Below are positions 43,882 to 53,416 of a stretch of 54,173 nt of DNA, one piece after another (positions within the stretch are counted from its first letter, which is position 1; each line of letters starts with the position of its first letter). The position numbers and the translations under genes are program-made. The stretch lies in the NCBI GenBank assembly GCA_947175535.1, contig CAMWNF010000005.1, forward strand, positions 1 to 54,173, given 5' to 3'. The notes beneath the pieces were generated by a model. It worked only from the letters and a program-made list of their open reading frames with translations. It made no database searches and was not told the DNA's origin. Origin of the DNA: an uncultured Bacteroidales bacterium (GTDB lineage Bacteria > Bacteroidota > Bacteroidia > Bacteroidales > Muribaculaceae).

Positions 43882-45102
43882 TTAAGCAAGCATCGGAGCG
43901 ATGCGGCGCAATGCGGCAATGAATGCGTCAGCCTCGTCAAAGGTGTTGTATGCGGCGAAAGAGGCTCTGACTGTGCCTTCGACACCAAGTGCGTCCATAA
44001 GGGGCTGGGCGCAGTGGTGACCGGTGCGCACGGCGATGCCGAGTTTGTCAAGCAACATGCCTGTGTCGTAATGGTGTGCGTTGCCGATGAGGAACGATAT
44101 GATAGCGCACTTTCCCGGAGCGGTGCCGAAAATCCGCATACCCGGTATTTCCATCATGCGTTCGGTGGTGTAGCGTAGCAACTCTTCTTCGTGGGCGGCT
44201 ACAGCGTCGATGCCGAGACCGGTGAGATAGTCGATAGCTGTGCGGAAAGCGGCTGCATCGACATAGTCTGGCGTTCCGGCTTCGAATTTGAATGGCAGTT
44301 CAGCCCACGTCGTGCCGCTGAAACTTACGTGACCAATCATCTCTCCGCCACCTTGATAGGGAGGCATTTGCTCAAGGAGCGATTTGCGCCCGTAAAGCAC
44401 ACCTATGCCTGTAGGTCCGTACATTTTGTGCGAAGAAAACACGTAGAAATCGGCGTCGAGCGCGCGGACATCGACTGCGGTATGTGCGACAGCCTGCGCG
44501 CCGTCAATCAGGGCGACAGCTCCGTGACGATGGGCTTCGGCGATGATTTCAGCGACCGGATTGACTGTGCCGAGCACGTTGGAGATGTGTGTGACGGCGA
44601 CAACGCGGGTGCGGTCAGTGAACAACGCGCGGTAAGCTTCCAGGTCAAGACACCCTGCACTGTCAATCGGCACGACTTTTATCGTCAGCCCTTTGCGGGA
44701 TGCCAGCATCTGCCAGGGAACTATGTTGGAGTGATGCTCCATCACGGTTAGGATTATCTCGTCGCCTTCGGAAAGCAGGGAGCCGTAAGACGACGCCACA
44801 AGATTGATGGCCTCGGTCGTTCCGCGGGTGAAGACAATCTCTTCGACCGACGAAGCGTTGATGAACTGACGTACACGTTCGCGGGCTGCCTCCATCGCGT
44901 CGGTTGCTTCCTGCGAAAGACAATGGACGCCACGGTGGACGTTGGCCTTATGCTGATAGTACATGTCAGTCACCGCATCGACGACCGCGCGCGGAGTCTG
45001 CGAAGTCGCGGTGTTGTCGAGATAAATCAGCGGTTTGCCGTAGACTTTGCGGTCGAGTATCGGGAAGTCGGCGCGGACGGCTTGAACATCGAATTGTGGC
45101 AT
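43882..45102 (-). CDS. sufS: SufS-type cysteine desulfurase
   Basis: FPILDRKVYGKPLIYLDNTATSQTP; PLP-Lys region FSSHKMYGPTGIGVLYG; RTGHHCAQPLMDALGV. Start set at 45102, after the sufD stop at 45119. Confidence 0.92.
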   Translation of the reverse strand: MPQFDVQAVRADFPILDRKVYGKPLIYLDNTATSQTPRAVVDAVTDMYYQHKANVHRGVHCLSQEATDAMEAARERVRQFINASSVEEIVFTRGTTEAINLVASSYGSLLSEGDEIILTVMEHHSNIVPWQMLASRKGLTIKVVPIDSAGCLDLEAYRALFTDRTRVVAVTHISNVLGTVNPVAEIIAEAHRHGAVALIDGAQAVAHTAVDVRALDADFYVFSSHKMYGPTGIGVLYGRKSLLEQMPPYQGGGEMIGHVSFSGTTWAELPFKFEAGTPDYVDAAAFRTAIDYLTGLGIDAVAAHEEELLRYTTERMMEIPGMRIFGTAPGKCAIISFLIGNAHHYDTGMLLDKLGIAVRTGHHCAQPLMDALGVEGTVRASFAAYNTFDEADAFIAALRRIAPMLA

Positions 45103-45118
45103 GTGGCGGGAGCGTTGG

Positions 45119-46471
45119 TTATTTATGACATGAAGCGGCGCAGTCACCGCATACGGCGTGTTCGCCTGACAGGCGACGTTCGACAAGATGACGCAGACGG
45201 TCGCGAAGTCCTTCGATTGGGACTCGGTCGATAACGTCTGACATGAACGCCTGCATCAGCATCATCCGTGCCTCGGCTTCAGGAACGCCGCGGGTCTGCA
45301 TGTAGAACAGCGCGTTGCGGTCGAGCTGACCCGTAGCCGCTCCGTGGCTGCACTTGACATCGTCGCAATAGATTTCAAGCTGAGGGGCGGTGTGCATGCG
45401 GGCGTCAGCCGACGCAAGCATGTTGCGGTCTGACTGATATGCCTCGGTGTGGACGGCATCCTGAGCGACGTATATCAGTCCTTCGAATGCTCCATGCGAC
45501 TTATCGTCGAGGAGGTATTTGAACAACTGGTTGCTGCGGCTGCGCGGTGCGTTATGATTGATGCGCGAAGAGTTGTCGATGACCTGACTGCCGTCGGCTA
45601 TAGCCATGGCGGCAAGTTCAGTGTCGCATCCTTCGCCGTTGATGTCGATGTGGTATTCGTTGCGTGTATGACCTACGGTCAGCGATGTGCCGTTGACTGT
45701 CAGTCGGCTGTCGCTTGCCTGCGATACGAAAAGCTGGGCGATGCGCGAGGTCTTTTCCGATGACTCCTCGATGTCGCAATAGTCGAGGGTGGCGCCATCG
45801 CCGAGAAAGACCTCAGCGACCTGACTGGAAAGATACTGATAGTCCGATGATTGGCTATGGTCGCAGACAAGAATGCGAGCCGAAGCGTTCTCTTCAATCA
45901 CTATCAGCAGACGGCGTACACTCATCAGCGGAGCGGCGGCATTGAATATGTTGACAATCTGGATTGCCTTGTCGAGTTTCACTCCTTTGCGGACACGGAT
46001 GACAACGCCGTCCTGCATCAGCAGGGTGTTAAGCGCCGACGCCGCATCGCGGTCGGCTGAGAGATGTCCGAGATATTTTTCAACGAACTCCGGGTCGGAA
46101 GCTGCCACGGCGGCAAGCGAATCGACGGTAACGCCTTCCGGGCAATTTTTCAGCAATGTTGCCGACGGACGGAACTCATCATTGACGACGACTCCGAGCA
46201 AAGTGCTGACATTGGGAACATCGCACTTGAACGACTGAGCGACATCGACCGGAAAAGTCACCCGGCTGATGTTTACGCCGAAGTCGGGCGCGAACATCTC
46301 TTCGAGCGATGTTTTGCTGTAGCCTTCGTCGCGTTTGCCTGGCAGTCTGCCGAACTGCTTCAGAGCCGACAACGCCGCCGGACGCAATCGGTTGAGCGCT
46401 TCAGGAGAAGCGGCATATATAGTGGCGCGGTTCTGCTCGAAAAGCGAGATATATTGATTTAGTGAACTCAT
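45119..46471 (-). CDS. sufD: Fe-S cluster assembly protein SufD
   Basis: SufBD-family C-terminal core DDVKCSHGAATGQLDRNALFYMQTRGVPEAEARMMLMQAF; position between sufC and sufS. Confidence 0.92.
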   Translation of the reverse strand: MSSLNQYISLFEQNRATIYAASPEALNRLRPAALSALKQFGRLPGKRDEGYSKTSLEEMFAPDFGVNISRVTFPVDVAQSFKCDVPNVSTLLGVVVNDEFRPSATLLKNCPEGVTVDSLAAVAASDPEFVEKYLGHLSADRDAASALNTLLMQDGVVIRVRKGVKLDKAIQIVNIFNAAAPLMSVRRLLIVIEENASARILVCDHSQSSDYQYLSSQVAEVFLGDGATLDYCDIEESSEKTSRIAQLFVSQASDSRLTVNGTSLTVGHTRNEYHIDINGEGCDTELAAMAIADGSQVIDNSSRINHNAPRSRSNQLFKYLLDDKSHGAFEGLIYVAQDAVHTEAYQSDRNMLASADARMHTAPQLEIYCDDVKCSHGAATGQLDRNALFYMQTRGVPEAEARMMLMQAFMSDVIDRVPIEGLRDRLRHLVERRLSGEHAVCGDCAASCHK

Positions 46472-46480
46472 TTTTTATCG

Positions 46481-47248
46481 TTATTGATTGTCAACCTGCT
46501 GCTTTATCCAGTCGTAACCCTTCTCCTCGAGTTCGAGGGCAAGCTCCGGTCCGCCCGAGTAGACGATACGGCCTTTGTAGAGGATGTGGACGAAATCCGG
46601 TTTGATATAGTCGAGCAGACGCTGATAGTGGGTGATGACGATAGTTGCGTTTCGCTCGGTCTTGAGGCGGTTGACACCACCGGCGACGATGCGCAGGGCG
46701 TCGATGTCAAGACCGCTGTCCGTCTCGTCGAGTATCGACAGACGCGGTTCGAGCACAGCCATCTGGAAAATCTCGTTGCGCTTCTTCTCACCACCCGAGA
46801 AACCTTCGTTGACTGACCTCGAAGCAAGCTTGTTGTCGAGTTCTACAATCTCGCGTTTCTGGCGCATGAGTTTCAGGAAATCTCCGGCTGACAGCGGCGC
46901 TTCGTTGAAATATTTGCGCTTGGCGTTGACTGCCGCACGCATGAAATTGACCATCGACACGCCGGGTATCTCGACCGGATACTGAAACGAGAGGAACAGT
47001 CCTTCATGCGAACGGTCCTCTGGCGAGAGAGCGAGAAGGTCGACGCCGTGAAAGTCGGCTGAGCCGCCTGTGACAGTGAATTTCGGGTCTCCCGCGAGAA
47101 CCCCCGAGAGAGTGCTTTTACCCGAGCCGTTAGGACCCATGATTGCGTGAACCTCACCCGGACGGACAGTAAGGTTGATGCCTTTCAATATTTCTTTGCC
47201 TTCGATGCCGGCATGTAGATTGTCGACTTTTAGCAGGATGTCTTCCAT
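46481..47248 (-). CDS. sufC: Fe-S cluster assembly ATPase SufC
   Basis: MGPNGSGKSTLSGVLAG Walker A, FSGGEKKRNEIFQ signature, LSILDETDSGLDIDAL Walker B. Confidence 0.95.
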   Translation of the reverse strand: MEDILLKVDNLHAGIEGKEILKGINLTVRPGEVHAIMGPNGSGKSTLSGVLAGDPKFTVTGGSADFHGVDLLALSPEDRSHEGLFLSFQYPVEIPGVSMVNFMRAAVNAKRKYFNEAPLSAGDFLKLMRQKREIVELDNKLASRSVNEGFSGGEKKRNEIFQMAVLEPRLSILDETDSGLDIDALRIVAGGVNRLKTERNATIVITHYQRLLDYIKPDFVHILYKGRIVYSGGPELALELEEKGYDWIKQQVDNQ

Positions 47249-47282
47249 TTTTGTATGCAGGGTTTTGTGTTACAGTTTTAGT

Positions 47283-48764
47283 TTAGCCTACCGAACCTTC
47301 GAGGGTGATTGACAGAAGTTTCTGAGCTTCTACGGCGAACTCCATCGGCAGTTTGTTCATCACTTCCTTTGCGTAGCCGTTGACAATAAGCGCGACCGCT
47401 TCTTCGGTCGGAATGCCGCGCTGGTTGCAGTAGAAGAGCTGGTCTTCAGATATTTTCGACGTTGTCGCCTCATGTTCGACGATAGCCGTGTCGTTCTTGA
47501 CATCTATGTAAGGGAACGTGTGCGCACCGCAGGTCGAGCTGAGTAGAAGCGAGTCACATTGGGTGTAGTTTCTCACACCCGATGCGTCGGGAGCGACGCT
47601 GACAAGACCGCGGTAGGAGTTTTGGCTGTGTCCTGCCGATATACCCTTCGACACGATTGTCGAACGCGAGTTTTTGCCGATATGTATCATTTTGGTACCG
47701 GTGTCTGCCTGTTGGAAATTATTGGTGACGGCGACCGAATAAAATTCGCCGACCGAGCCTTCCCCGGCGAGAATGCAGCCGGGATATTTCCATGTTATCG
47801 CCGAACCGGTCTCGACCTGAGTCCATGACAACTTCGAGAAATCGCCGCGGCACAGACCGCGCTTGGTCACGAAGTTATACACACCGCCCTTGCCCTCCTT
47901 GTCACCGGCATACCAGTTCTGGACGGTCGAATATTTCACCTCGGCGCGTTCCTCGACGATAATCTCGACGATTGCGGCGTGGAGTTGGTTTTCATCGCGC
48001 ATCGGCGCTGTGCAGCCTTCGAGATAACTGACATAGCTTTCGTCATCGGCGACTATGAGTGTACGTTCGAACTGACCTGTACCCGAAGCGTTTATGCGGA
48101 AATATGTCGATAATTCCATCGGGCAGCGCACGCCTTTCGGAATGTAGACGAACGAACCGTCGCTGAACACTGCCGAATTGAGCGCGGCAAAGAAATTATC
48201 ACGGTAGCTGACCACTTTGCCGAGATATTTGCGCACGAGGTCGGGATAGTCTTTGACAGCTTCGCTGAACGAGCAGAAGATAATGCCGAGTTCGGCGAGC
48301 TTCTCGCGGTGGGTGGTCTTGACCGACACCGAGTCCATCACGGCGTCGACAGCCATGCCGCTCAGGGCTTTCTGTTCCTCAAGCGGGATGCCGAGTCGGT
48401 TGAAGGTGTCGAGCAGTTGCGGGTCGACTTCGTCGAGGCTCTTGGGCGACTCCTTTTTCTTCGGAGCTGCGTAATAGCTGATTGCCTGATAGTCTATGGG
48501 TGGAATATCAAGATGCGCCCAGTCGGGCATCTTCAGCGTCTCCCAGTAGCGGAAAGCCTTCAGACGGAAGTCGAGCAGCCACTCAGGTTCGCCTTTCTTC
48601 TTGGAAATCAGACGGACAACGTCTTCGTTGAGGCCGCGCGCGATTATGTCGCTGTCGATGTCCGACACAAAGCCGTACTTGTAGTCCGAGCCTGTGACAT
48701 CGCGCAACACGTCGTCGCTCGAAGCGTTGTCCGTGGAGTTTATATTTTTATTATCGTTTGCCAT
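47283..48764 (-). CDS. sufB: Fe-S cluster assembly protein SufB
   Basis: [77 protein letters not shown]. Confidence 0.95.
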   Translation of the reverse strand: MANDNKNINSTDNASSDDVLRDVTGSDYKYGFVSDIDSDIIARGLNEDVVRLISKKKGEPEWLLDFRLKAFRYWETLKMPDWAHLDIPPIDYQAISYYAAPKKKESPKSLDEVDPQLLDTFNRLGIPLEEQKALSGMAVDAVMDSVSVKTTHREKLAELGIIFCSFSEAVKDYPDLVRKYLGKVVSYRDNFFAALNSAVFSDGSFVYIPKGVRCPMELSTYFRINASGTGQFERTLIVADDESYVSYLEGCTAPMRDENQLHAAIVEIIVEERAEVKYSTVQNWYAGDKEGKGGVYNFVTKRGLCRGDFSKLSWTQVETGSAITWKYPGCILAGEGSVGEFYSVAVTNNFQQADTGTKMIHIGKNSRSTIVSKGISAGHSQNSYRGLVSVAPDASGVRNYTQCDSLLLSSTCGAHTFPYIDVKNDTAIVEHEATTSKISEDQLFYCNQRGIPTEEAVALIVNGYAKEVMNKLPMEFAVEAQKLLSITLEGSVG

Positions 48765-48804
48765 TGAAGGGTTGATGATTATTCGCTATTGCAATAAACG
48801 GTTT

Positions 48805-49299
48805 TCAGGTGTGAGAAGTTCTGATTTGCCACATATCGAGCAACGCTGGAGCGACGCGGTAGGTCGTACGTTCGAGCCAGTAATCGTTGCGGTCAGGTGC
48901 CGAACATATGCCGACCGACACGCAGAAATTATAGACCAGACTGAGTATCAGCACCCATTTGACCAATTTGAATATCGCTCCGGCTAAGCGGTCGAGCACG
49001 CCCAGGCAAGCCACCTTGACAGCGAGTTTTATCATGCGGGCGAGCAGAACGACGGCGAAATAGCCGACGAAGAACACCAGCGTGTAGCACATGACAATCG
49101 TAACCATCGACGCTGTCTCGACACCGGCATCGACGCGCAACATCGTGAGCAACTGAGGCGTAAGCGCTCTTGCGGCAAGCACACCGATGATAAGTCCTGC
49201 AATCTGACCGATCTGCGAGAGCAAGCCCTTGATATAACCGCTGATTACAGCATAAAGCAGTGTCGCCCCGATAATTATAATCCAGATATATGGAGTCAT
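48805..49299 (-). CDS. CvpA family membrane protein
   Basis: 164 aa with four TM-like segments in a CvpA-like arrangement (GYIKGLLSQIGQIAGLIIGVLAA). Confidence 0.65.
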   Translation of the reverse strand: MTPYIWIIIIGATLLYAVISGYIKGLLSQIGQIAGLIIGVLAARALTPQLLTMLRVDAGVETASMVTIVMCYTLVFFVGYFAVVLLARMIKLAVKVACLGVLDRLAGAIFKLVKWVLILSLVYNFCVSVGICSAPDRNDYWLERTTYRVAPALLDMWQIRTSHT

Positions 49300-49445
49300 A
49301 TCAATAAACGTTCGTTAAGACCTACAAAATTAATCAATTTTTACGAGTTCCCGCCACCCTACAGTAATTTGGAATGCAGAAGTAATCAGAAACCGCGAAA
49401 CATCTAAGAACTTAAAAATGCTACTATAAAGAAATAATATATTTT

Positions 49446-50639
49446 TCAATATAGAAAACCAAAAAGCCACAATGGAATCTTATTTCCGAAACCAAATTCA
49501 ATGTCATCGGCAGCGACAAAACTATCAGGAATATCTCGTATCTGTGCGAAGCCTTTCCCTTTACCTCCAATCTCAAACAAATATCGGTTGTCAATTATAA
49601 AGTCTCCATCTTTTGCGAAATTTACCCTATGACAGACGCTAAGGAAAGATGCGAATATTGATTCTCGTTCCGCCCCTATCTTCGTAGCTTCAAGAGCGTG
49701 CATAAGAGTTGGATTGTCAAGAAGTACTTTCTGCGGCTTTGCAAGGCTCTGTGCATTACCAAGTGAAGTAAAAATTTGACGGATTATACCGGCTCGATTA
49801 AGTAAATCTAACAGTTTCAGTAACTGACTTCGATTTGTACCCATTAAGCCAGCAAGTGTGGACATGTTTGGCTGATATGGTTGAGAGCCGGCTATTATGC
49901 TAATCAGACGTTTGGCTTTAATGAGCGTTTCATAATCAATCCTGTTTTCAACTGCAGGTATATCAGAATCTATAACGGTTGAGATTGTTTGAACCAATCT
50001 GCTGTAATAGTCATCCTTTCCCATAGATTTATAGAACGGATAATATCCTTTCGCCAGATATCTGTGAAAATATGACAATATGTCAACCCCGGAAGATATT
50101 GATGGGGCAATGGTTTCATGGGAGTACAATATGTCTGGCAGTGTTAGTCGGTCGAATGAATTTATACCTTCAAACATAAGAAATTCCCTGAATGACAGAC
50201 CGGGCAGACTATACATTGACGCTCGTCTTGAAAGATCTGCGATTGAATGGTCAATAACAAGTAGCGAGGAACTTGTAAAGACAATATGTAATTCAGGATA
50301 GGAATCATATAGATTTTTTATCTGTCGTTCCCACCCCGGTAGACGATGAACCTCATCGAGATACAGATTTGAAACCCCTTGCTTGATAAGGATTTCAGCT
50401 AAATCGATTAGACTATGCTCCGCGAACCATAGATTATCAAGGGACGCATAAAACGATGATTCTCCTAAAGGGTCAGAGTTTTTGATTTTTTGAAGCATTA
50501 GAGTTGTCTTTCCAACTCCTCGCTGACCTTTGATGCCAATCAGAGGTTGAGTCCAATCTATCTCATAATATAAAAAACGGTGAATGTCGTTTTTTACATC
50601 AGAAAGGAGTTTTTTGTATCTCCGTCTTAAAATTTCCAT
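49446..50639 (-). CDS. AAA family ATPase (AAA_14/DUF4143-type)
   Basis: IGIKGQRGVGKTTLMLQKI Walker A; VSNLYLDEVHRLPGWERQIKNLYD; C-terminal DUF4143-like region. Confidence 0.85.
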   Translation of the reverse strand: MEILRRRYKKLLSDVKNDIHRFLYYEIDWTQPLIGIKGQRGVGKTTLMLQKIKNSDPLGESSFYASLDNLWFAEHSLIDLAEILIKQGVSNLYLDEVHRLPGWERQIKNLYDSYPELHIVFTSSSLLVIDHSIADLSRRASMYSLPGLSFREFLMFEGINSFDRLTLPDILYSHETIAPSISSGVDILSYFHRYLAKGYYPFYKSMGKDDYYSRLVQTISTVIDSDIPAVENRIDYETLIKAKRLISIIAGSQPYQPNMSTLAGLMGTNRSQLLKLLDLLNRAGIIRQIFTSLGNAQSLAKPQKVLLDNPTLMHALEATKIGAERESIFASFLSVCHRVNFAKDGDFIIDNRYLFEIGGKGKGFAQIRDIPDSFVAADDIEFGFGNKIPLWLFGFLY

Positions 50640-50877
50640 ATAATACAATTATTTTCACAAAGGTAATAAAAATGTTCCAATAGATGAACATTTTTTAATA
50701 TTAGACCATCGAAGGAACATTTTGGTGCTTTGTGCCATGTGAGGAACACTTCATATTTTGTGTTTGTAGAACCGACTCTTATAACAAAGCACTTGAGCTT
50801 ATTCACGAGCAGGCCAATGAGTTAAGAGGGATGGAGAAAAGAAAAGAGGACTCTCGCGGTGAGAATCCTCAGTTCAG

Positions 50878-50959
50878 TACCCGGACCCGGGATCGAACCG
50901 GGATGGGTCGCCCCACCGGTGTTTGAGACCGGCGCGTCTACCGATTCCGCCATCCGGGC
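50878..50959 (-). tRNA. tRNA-Leu (anticodon CAA)
   Basis: Minus strand GCCCGGATGGCGGAATCGGTAGACGCGCCGGTCTCAAACACCGGTGGGGCGACCCATCCCGGTTCGATCCCGGGTCCGGGTA: acceptor, anticodon loop CTCAAAC, T-arm GGTTCGATCCC. CCA not encoded. Confidence 0.93.
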
Positions 50960-51095
50960 GAATGGTGGCACAAAGTTAAGCGTTTTTTTTGTTTTTTACA
51001 ATAGCGAACGTGCTCTCGGACGGTTTAATTGGATAACGAACGGCGAAACAGCGATTAAAATGTGTTAAATGGTCGGTAGTTCATCGCATTTTCGC

Positions 51096-51103
51096 TAAGT
51101 TTG
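51096..51103 (+). promoter_or_regulatory. Candidate -7 box for glgB
   Basis: TAAGTTTG upstream of ATG at 51131. Confidence 0.4.
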
Positions 51104-51130
51104 TAAAAATATTAACCAACATCCAAGTCT

Positions 51131-53245
51131 ATGAGCCCGAAAGATAAACAGCCGAAGTCAAAGGCGACAGCCAAGACGGCAGCCGCCAAACCCCGTCAGA
51201 CGCGTCGCAAACCGGCAGCCAAAGTGTTACCTATAATAAAGAATGACCCCTGGCTCGAGCCTTATGCCGACGCCATCAACGGTCGTCACGACGATGCCGC
51301 ACGCAAACGCAAGGAGTTGGGTGGCAATCTTGTAGACTTTGCCAACGCTCATCATTATTTCGGACTGCAGCATAACGTCGACGGAACGTGGACTTTCCGC
51401 GAGTGGGCTCCCAACGCGACGGCGGTCACTCTCATCGGCGATTTTTCCGGTTGGAAAGAAGAGGCGATGTACTCGCTCATCAAGGGCGAGAACGGTGTGT
51501 GGGAAGCGACATTCCCGGCATCGGCAATCAAGCACGGCGACTTATATAAGATGATGGTTCATTGGGACGGTGGCGAAGGCCAGCGCATCCCGGCTTACGC
51601 CATCCGCGTGGTCCAGGACCCGCAGACGGCGATTTTCTCGGCGCAGGTGTGGGAACCGGAGAACGGCGGCTACCGCTGGACGACGGATGATTTTACGCCC
51701 GACACCCGTCCGCTGCTTATCTATGAATGTCATATCGGCATGGCACAGGAGCGCGAAGGCGTCGGAACTTACAACGAATTCCGCGAGAACGTGCTGCCGC
51801 GCATCGCAGCCGACGGCTACAACGCCATACAGATTATGGCCATTCAGGAGCACCCTTACTACGGCTCGTTCGGCTACCATGTGTCGAGCTTCTTCGCCGC
51901 TTCGAGCCGTTTCGGTACACCCGAGGACCTCAAGGCTCTTATCGACGCGGCTCACGCCGAGGGCATCGCCGTCATTATGGATATCGTCCACAGCCACGCA
52001 GTCAAAAACGAAGTCGAAGGTCTCGGACGTCTCGACGGCAGCTATGACCTCTATTTCTATGGCGACGGACGCCGCGAGCATCCCGCGTGGGACTCGCTCT
52101 GCTTCGACTACGGCAAGAACGAAGTGCTTCATTTCCTGCTGTCTAACTGCAAATACTGGATGGAAGAATATCACTTCGACGGTTTCCGCTTCGACGGCGT
52201 CACATCGATGCTCTACTATAATCACGGACTCGGACAGGCGTTCGGCGGCTACGGCGACTACTACAACGGCGCGCAGGACACCAACGCCATCACCTATCTC
52301 ACCCTCGCCAACGAACTTATACATGAATATAATCCCCGCGCAATCACCATCGCCGAAGAGATGAGCGGCATGCCCGGTCTGGCATTGCCCGTCAAGGACG
52401 GCGGCATCGGCTTCGACTACCGTATGGCGATGGGCATTCCCGACTACTGGATTAAGACCCTCAAAGAGAAGAAAGACGAAGACTGGCATCCGACCTCGAT
52501 ATTCTGGGAACTCACCAACCGTCGCGCCGACGAAAAGACCATAAGCTATGTCGAGAGCCACGACCAGGCTCTCGTCGGCGACAAGACCGTCATATTCCGT
52601 CTGATTGACAAGGAAATGTACTGGCACATGGAGAAAGACGACGACAACATGACCGTCGCCCGCGGCATGGCGCTCCACAAGATGATACGCCTCGTCACCC
52701 TCGCGACCATCAACGGCGGCTACCTCAACTTCATGGGCAACGAGTTCGGTCACCCCGAATGGATTGATTTCCCCCGCGAAGGCAACGGCTGGAGCTATAA
52801 ATATGCCCGCCGCCAATGGGACCTTGTAGACCGCGATGACCTCAAATATCAATATCTCAACGACTTCGACAACGCCATGGTTGAGCTCGTCAGCTCGCAG
52901 TACGATTTTCAGGCACTCCCGATAAGAAAACTATGGGAAAAGGACGACGACCAGGTGCTCGCATTCATGCGCGGCGACCTTGTCTTCGTGTTCAACTTCA
53001 ATCCCTTCAAATCGTTCGACGGTTACGGCATCCTCGCTCCCGGCGGAAGCTACGAAGCCGTGCTGTCGACCGACCGTCCCGAGTTCGGCGGCTACGGCAA
53101 CATCGACGAAAGCGTCGAGCATCTGACGGCCACCGACCCGCTCTACAAGCCGCATGGTGTCGAATGGCTCAAGCTCTATCTCCCCGCACGCTCCGCCATG
53201 GTTCTCCGCAAACGCACCGGGCGGAAGTCACAGAAAGCCAAATGA
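51131..53245 (+). CDS. glgB: GH13 1,4-alpha-glucan branching enzyme
   Basis: CBM48-like ATAVTLIGDFSGWKEEAM; FDGFRFDGVTSMLYYNHG; ITIAEEMSGMPGL; ISYVESHDQALVGDKT. Confidence 0.93.
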   Translation: MSPKDKQPKSKATAKTAAAKPRQTRRKPAAKVLPIIKNDPWLEPYADAINGRHDDAARKRKELGGNLVDFANAHHYFGLQHNVDGTWTFREWAPNATAVTLIGDFSGWKEEAMYSLIKGENGVWEATFPASAIKHGDLYKMMVHWDGGEGQRIPAYAIRVVQDPQTAIFSAQVWEPENGGYRWTTDDFTPDTRPLLIYECHIGMAQEREGVGTYNEFRENVLPRIAADGYNAIQIMAIQEHPYYGSFGYHVSSFFAASSRFGTPEDLKALIDAAHAEGIAVIMDIVHSHAVKNEVEGLGRLDGSYDLYFYGDGRREHPAWDSLCFDYGKNEVLHFLLSNCKYWMEEYHFDGFRFDGVTSMLYYNHGLGQAFGGYGDYYNGAQDTNAITYLTLANELIHEYNPRAITIAEEMSGMPGLALPVKDGGIGFDYRMAMGIPDYWIKTLKEKKDEDWHPTSIFWELTNRRADEKTISYVESHDQALVGDKTVIFRLIDKEMYWHMEKDDDNMTVARGMALHKMIRLVTLATINGGYLNFMGNEFGHPEWIDFPREGNGWSYKYARRQWDLVDRDDLKYQYLNDFDNAMVELVSSQYDFQALPIRKLWEKDDDQVLAFMRGDLVFVFNFNPFKSFDGYGILAPGGSYEAVLSTDRPEFGGYGNIDESVEHLTATDPLYKPHGVEWLKLYLPARSAMVLRKRTGRKSQKAK

Positions 53246-53277
53246 TTTTAACATTGCCTTTAACAAAGTTTAACGCT

Positions 53278-53286
53278 GGGGGGGGG
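53278..53286. repeat. G9 homopolymer tract
   Basis: CTGGGGGGGGGTAATC between glgB and the following gene. Confidence 0.85.
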
Positions 53287-53305
53287 TAATCATTTAAAAA
53301 ATCTT

Positions 53306-53313
53306 TAATTTTG
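53306..53313 (+). promoter_or_regulatory. Candidate -7 box upstream of the OmpA-like gene
   Basis: TAATTTTG (TAnnTTTG). Confidence 0.4.
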
Positions 53314-53314
53314 C

Positions 53315-53348
53315 GTCGCGACAGGTTGAAAACCGGACCTGTCGCGAC
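53315..53348 (+). terminator. Perfect 12-bp hairpin with T-tract
   Basis: GTCGCGACAGGT-N10-ACCTGTCGCGAC followed by TTTTATTTTTAT. Confidence 0.75.
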
Positions 53349-53416
53349 TTTTATTTTTATAGCAGAAATAAAACCTAAAAATACGCCTTCCCCCTCTGTC
53401 CCAAGGGAATATGTCT

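Noticed and set aside
50732-50926. 64-aa ORF between the AAA ATPase and tRNA-Leu
   Set aside because: Runs into the tRNA gene; the stretch TDSYNKALELIHEQANELRG looks protein-like but is too short to assign.
51542-52852. 436-aa minus-strand ORF inside glgB
   Set aside because: Fully antisense to a well-supported branching enzyme; low-complexity Val/Ala/Glu/Phe-rich translation typical of a shadow ORF from biased codon usage.
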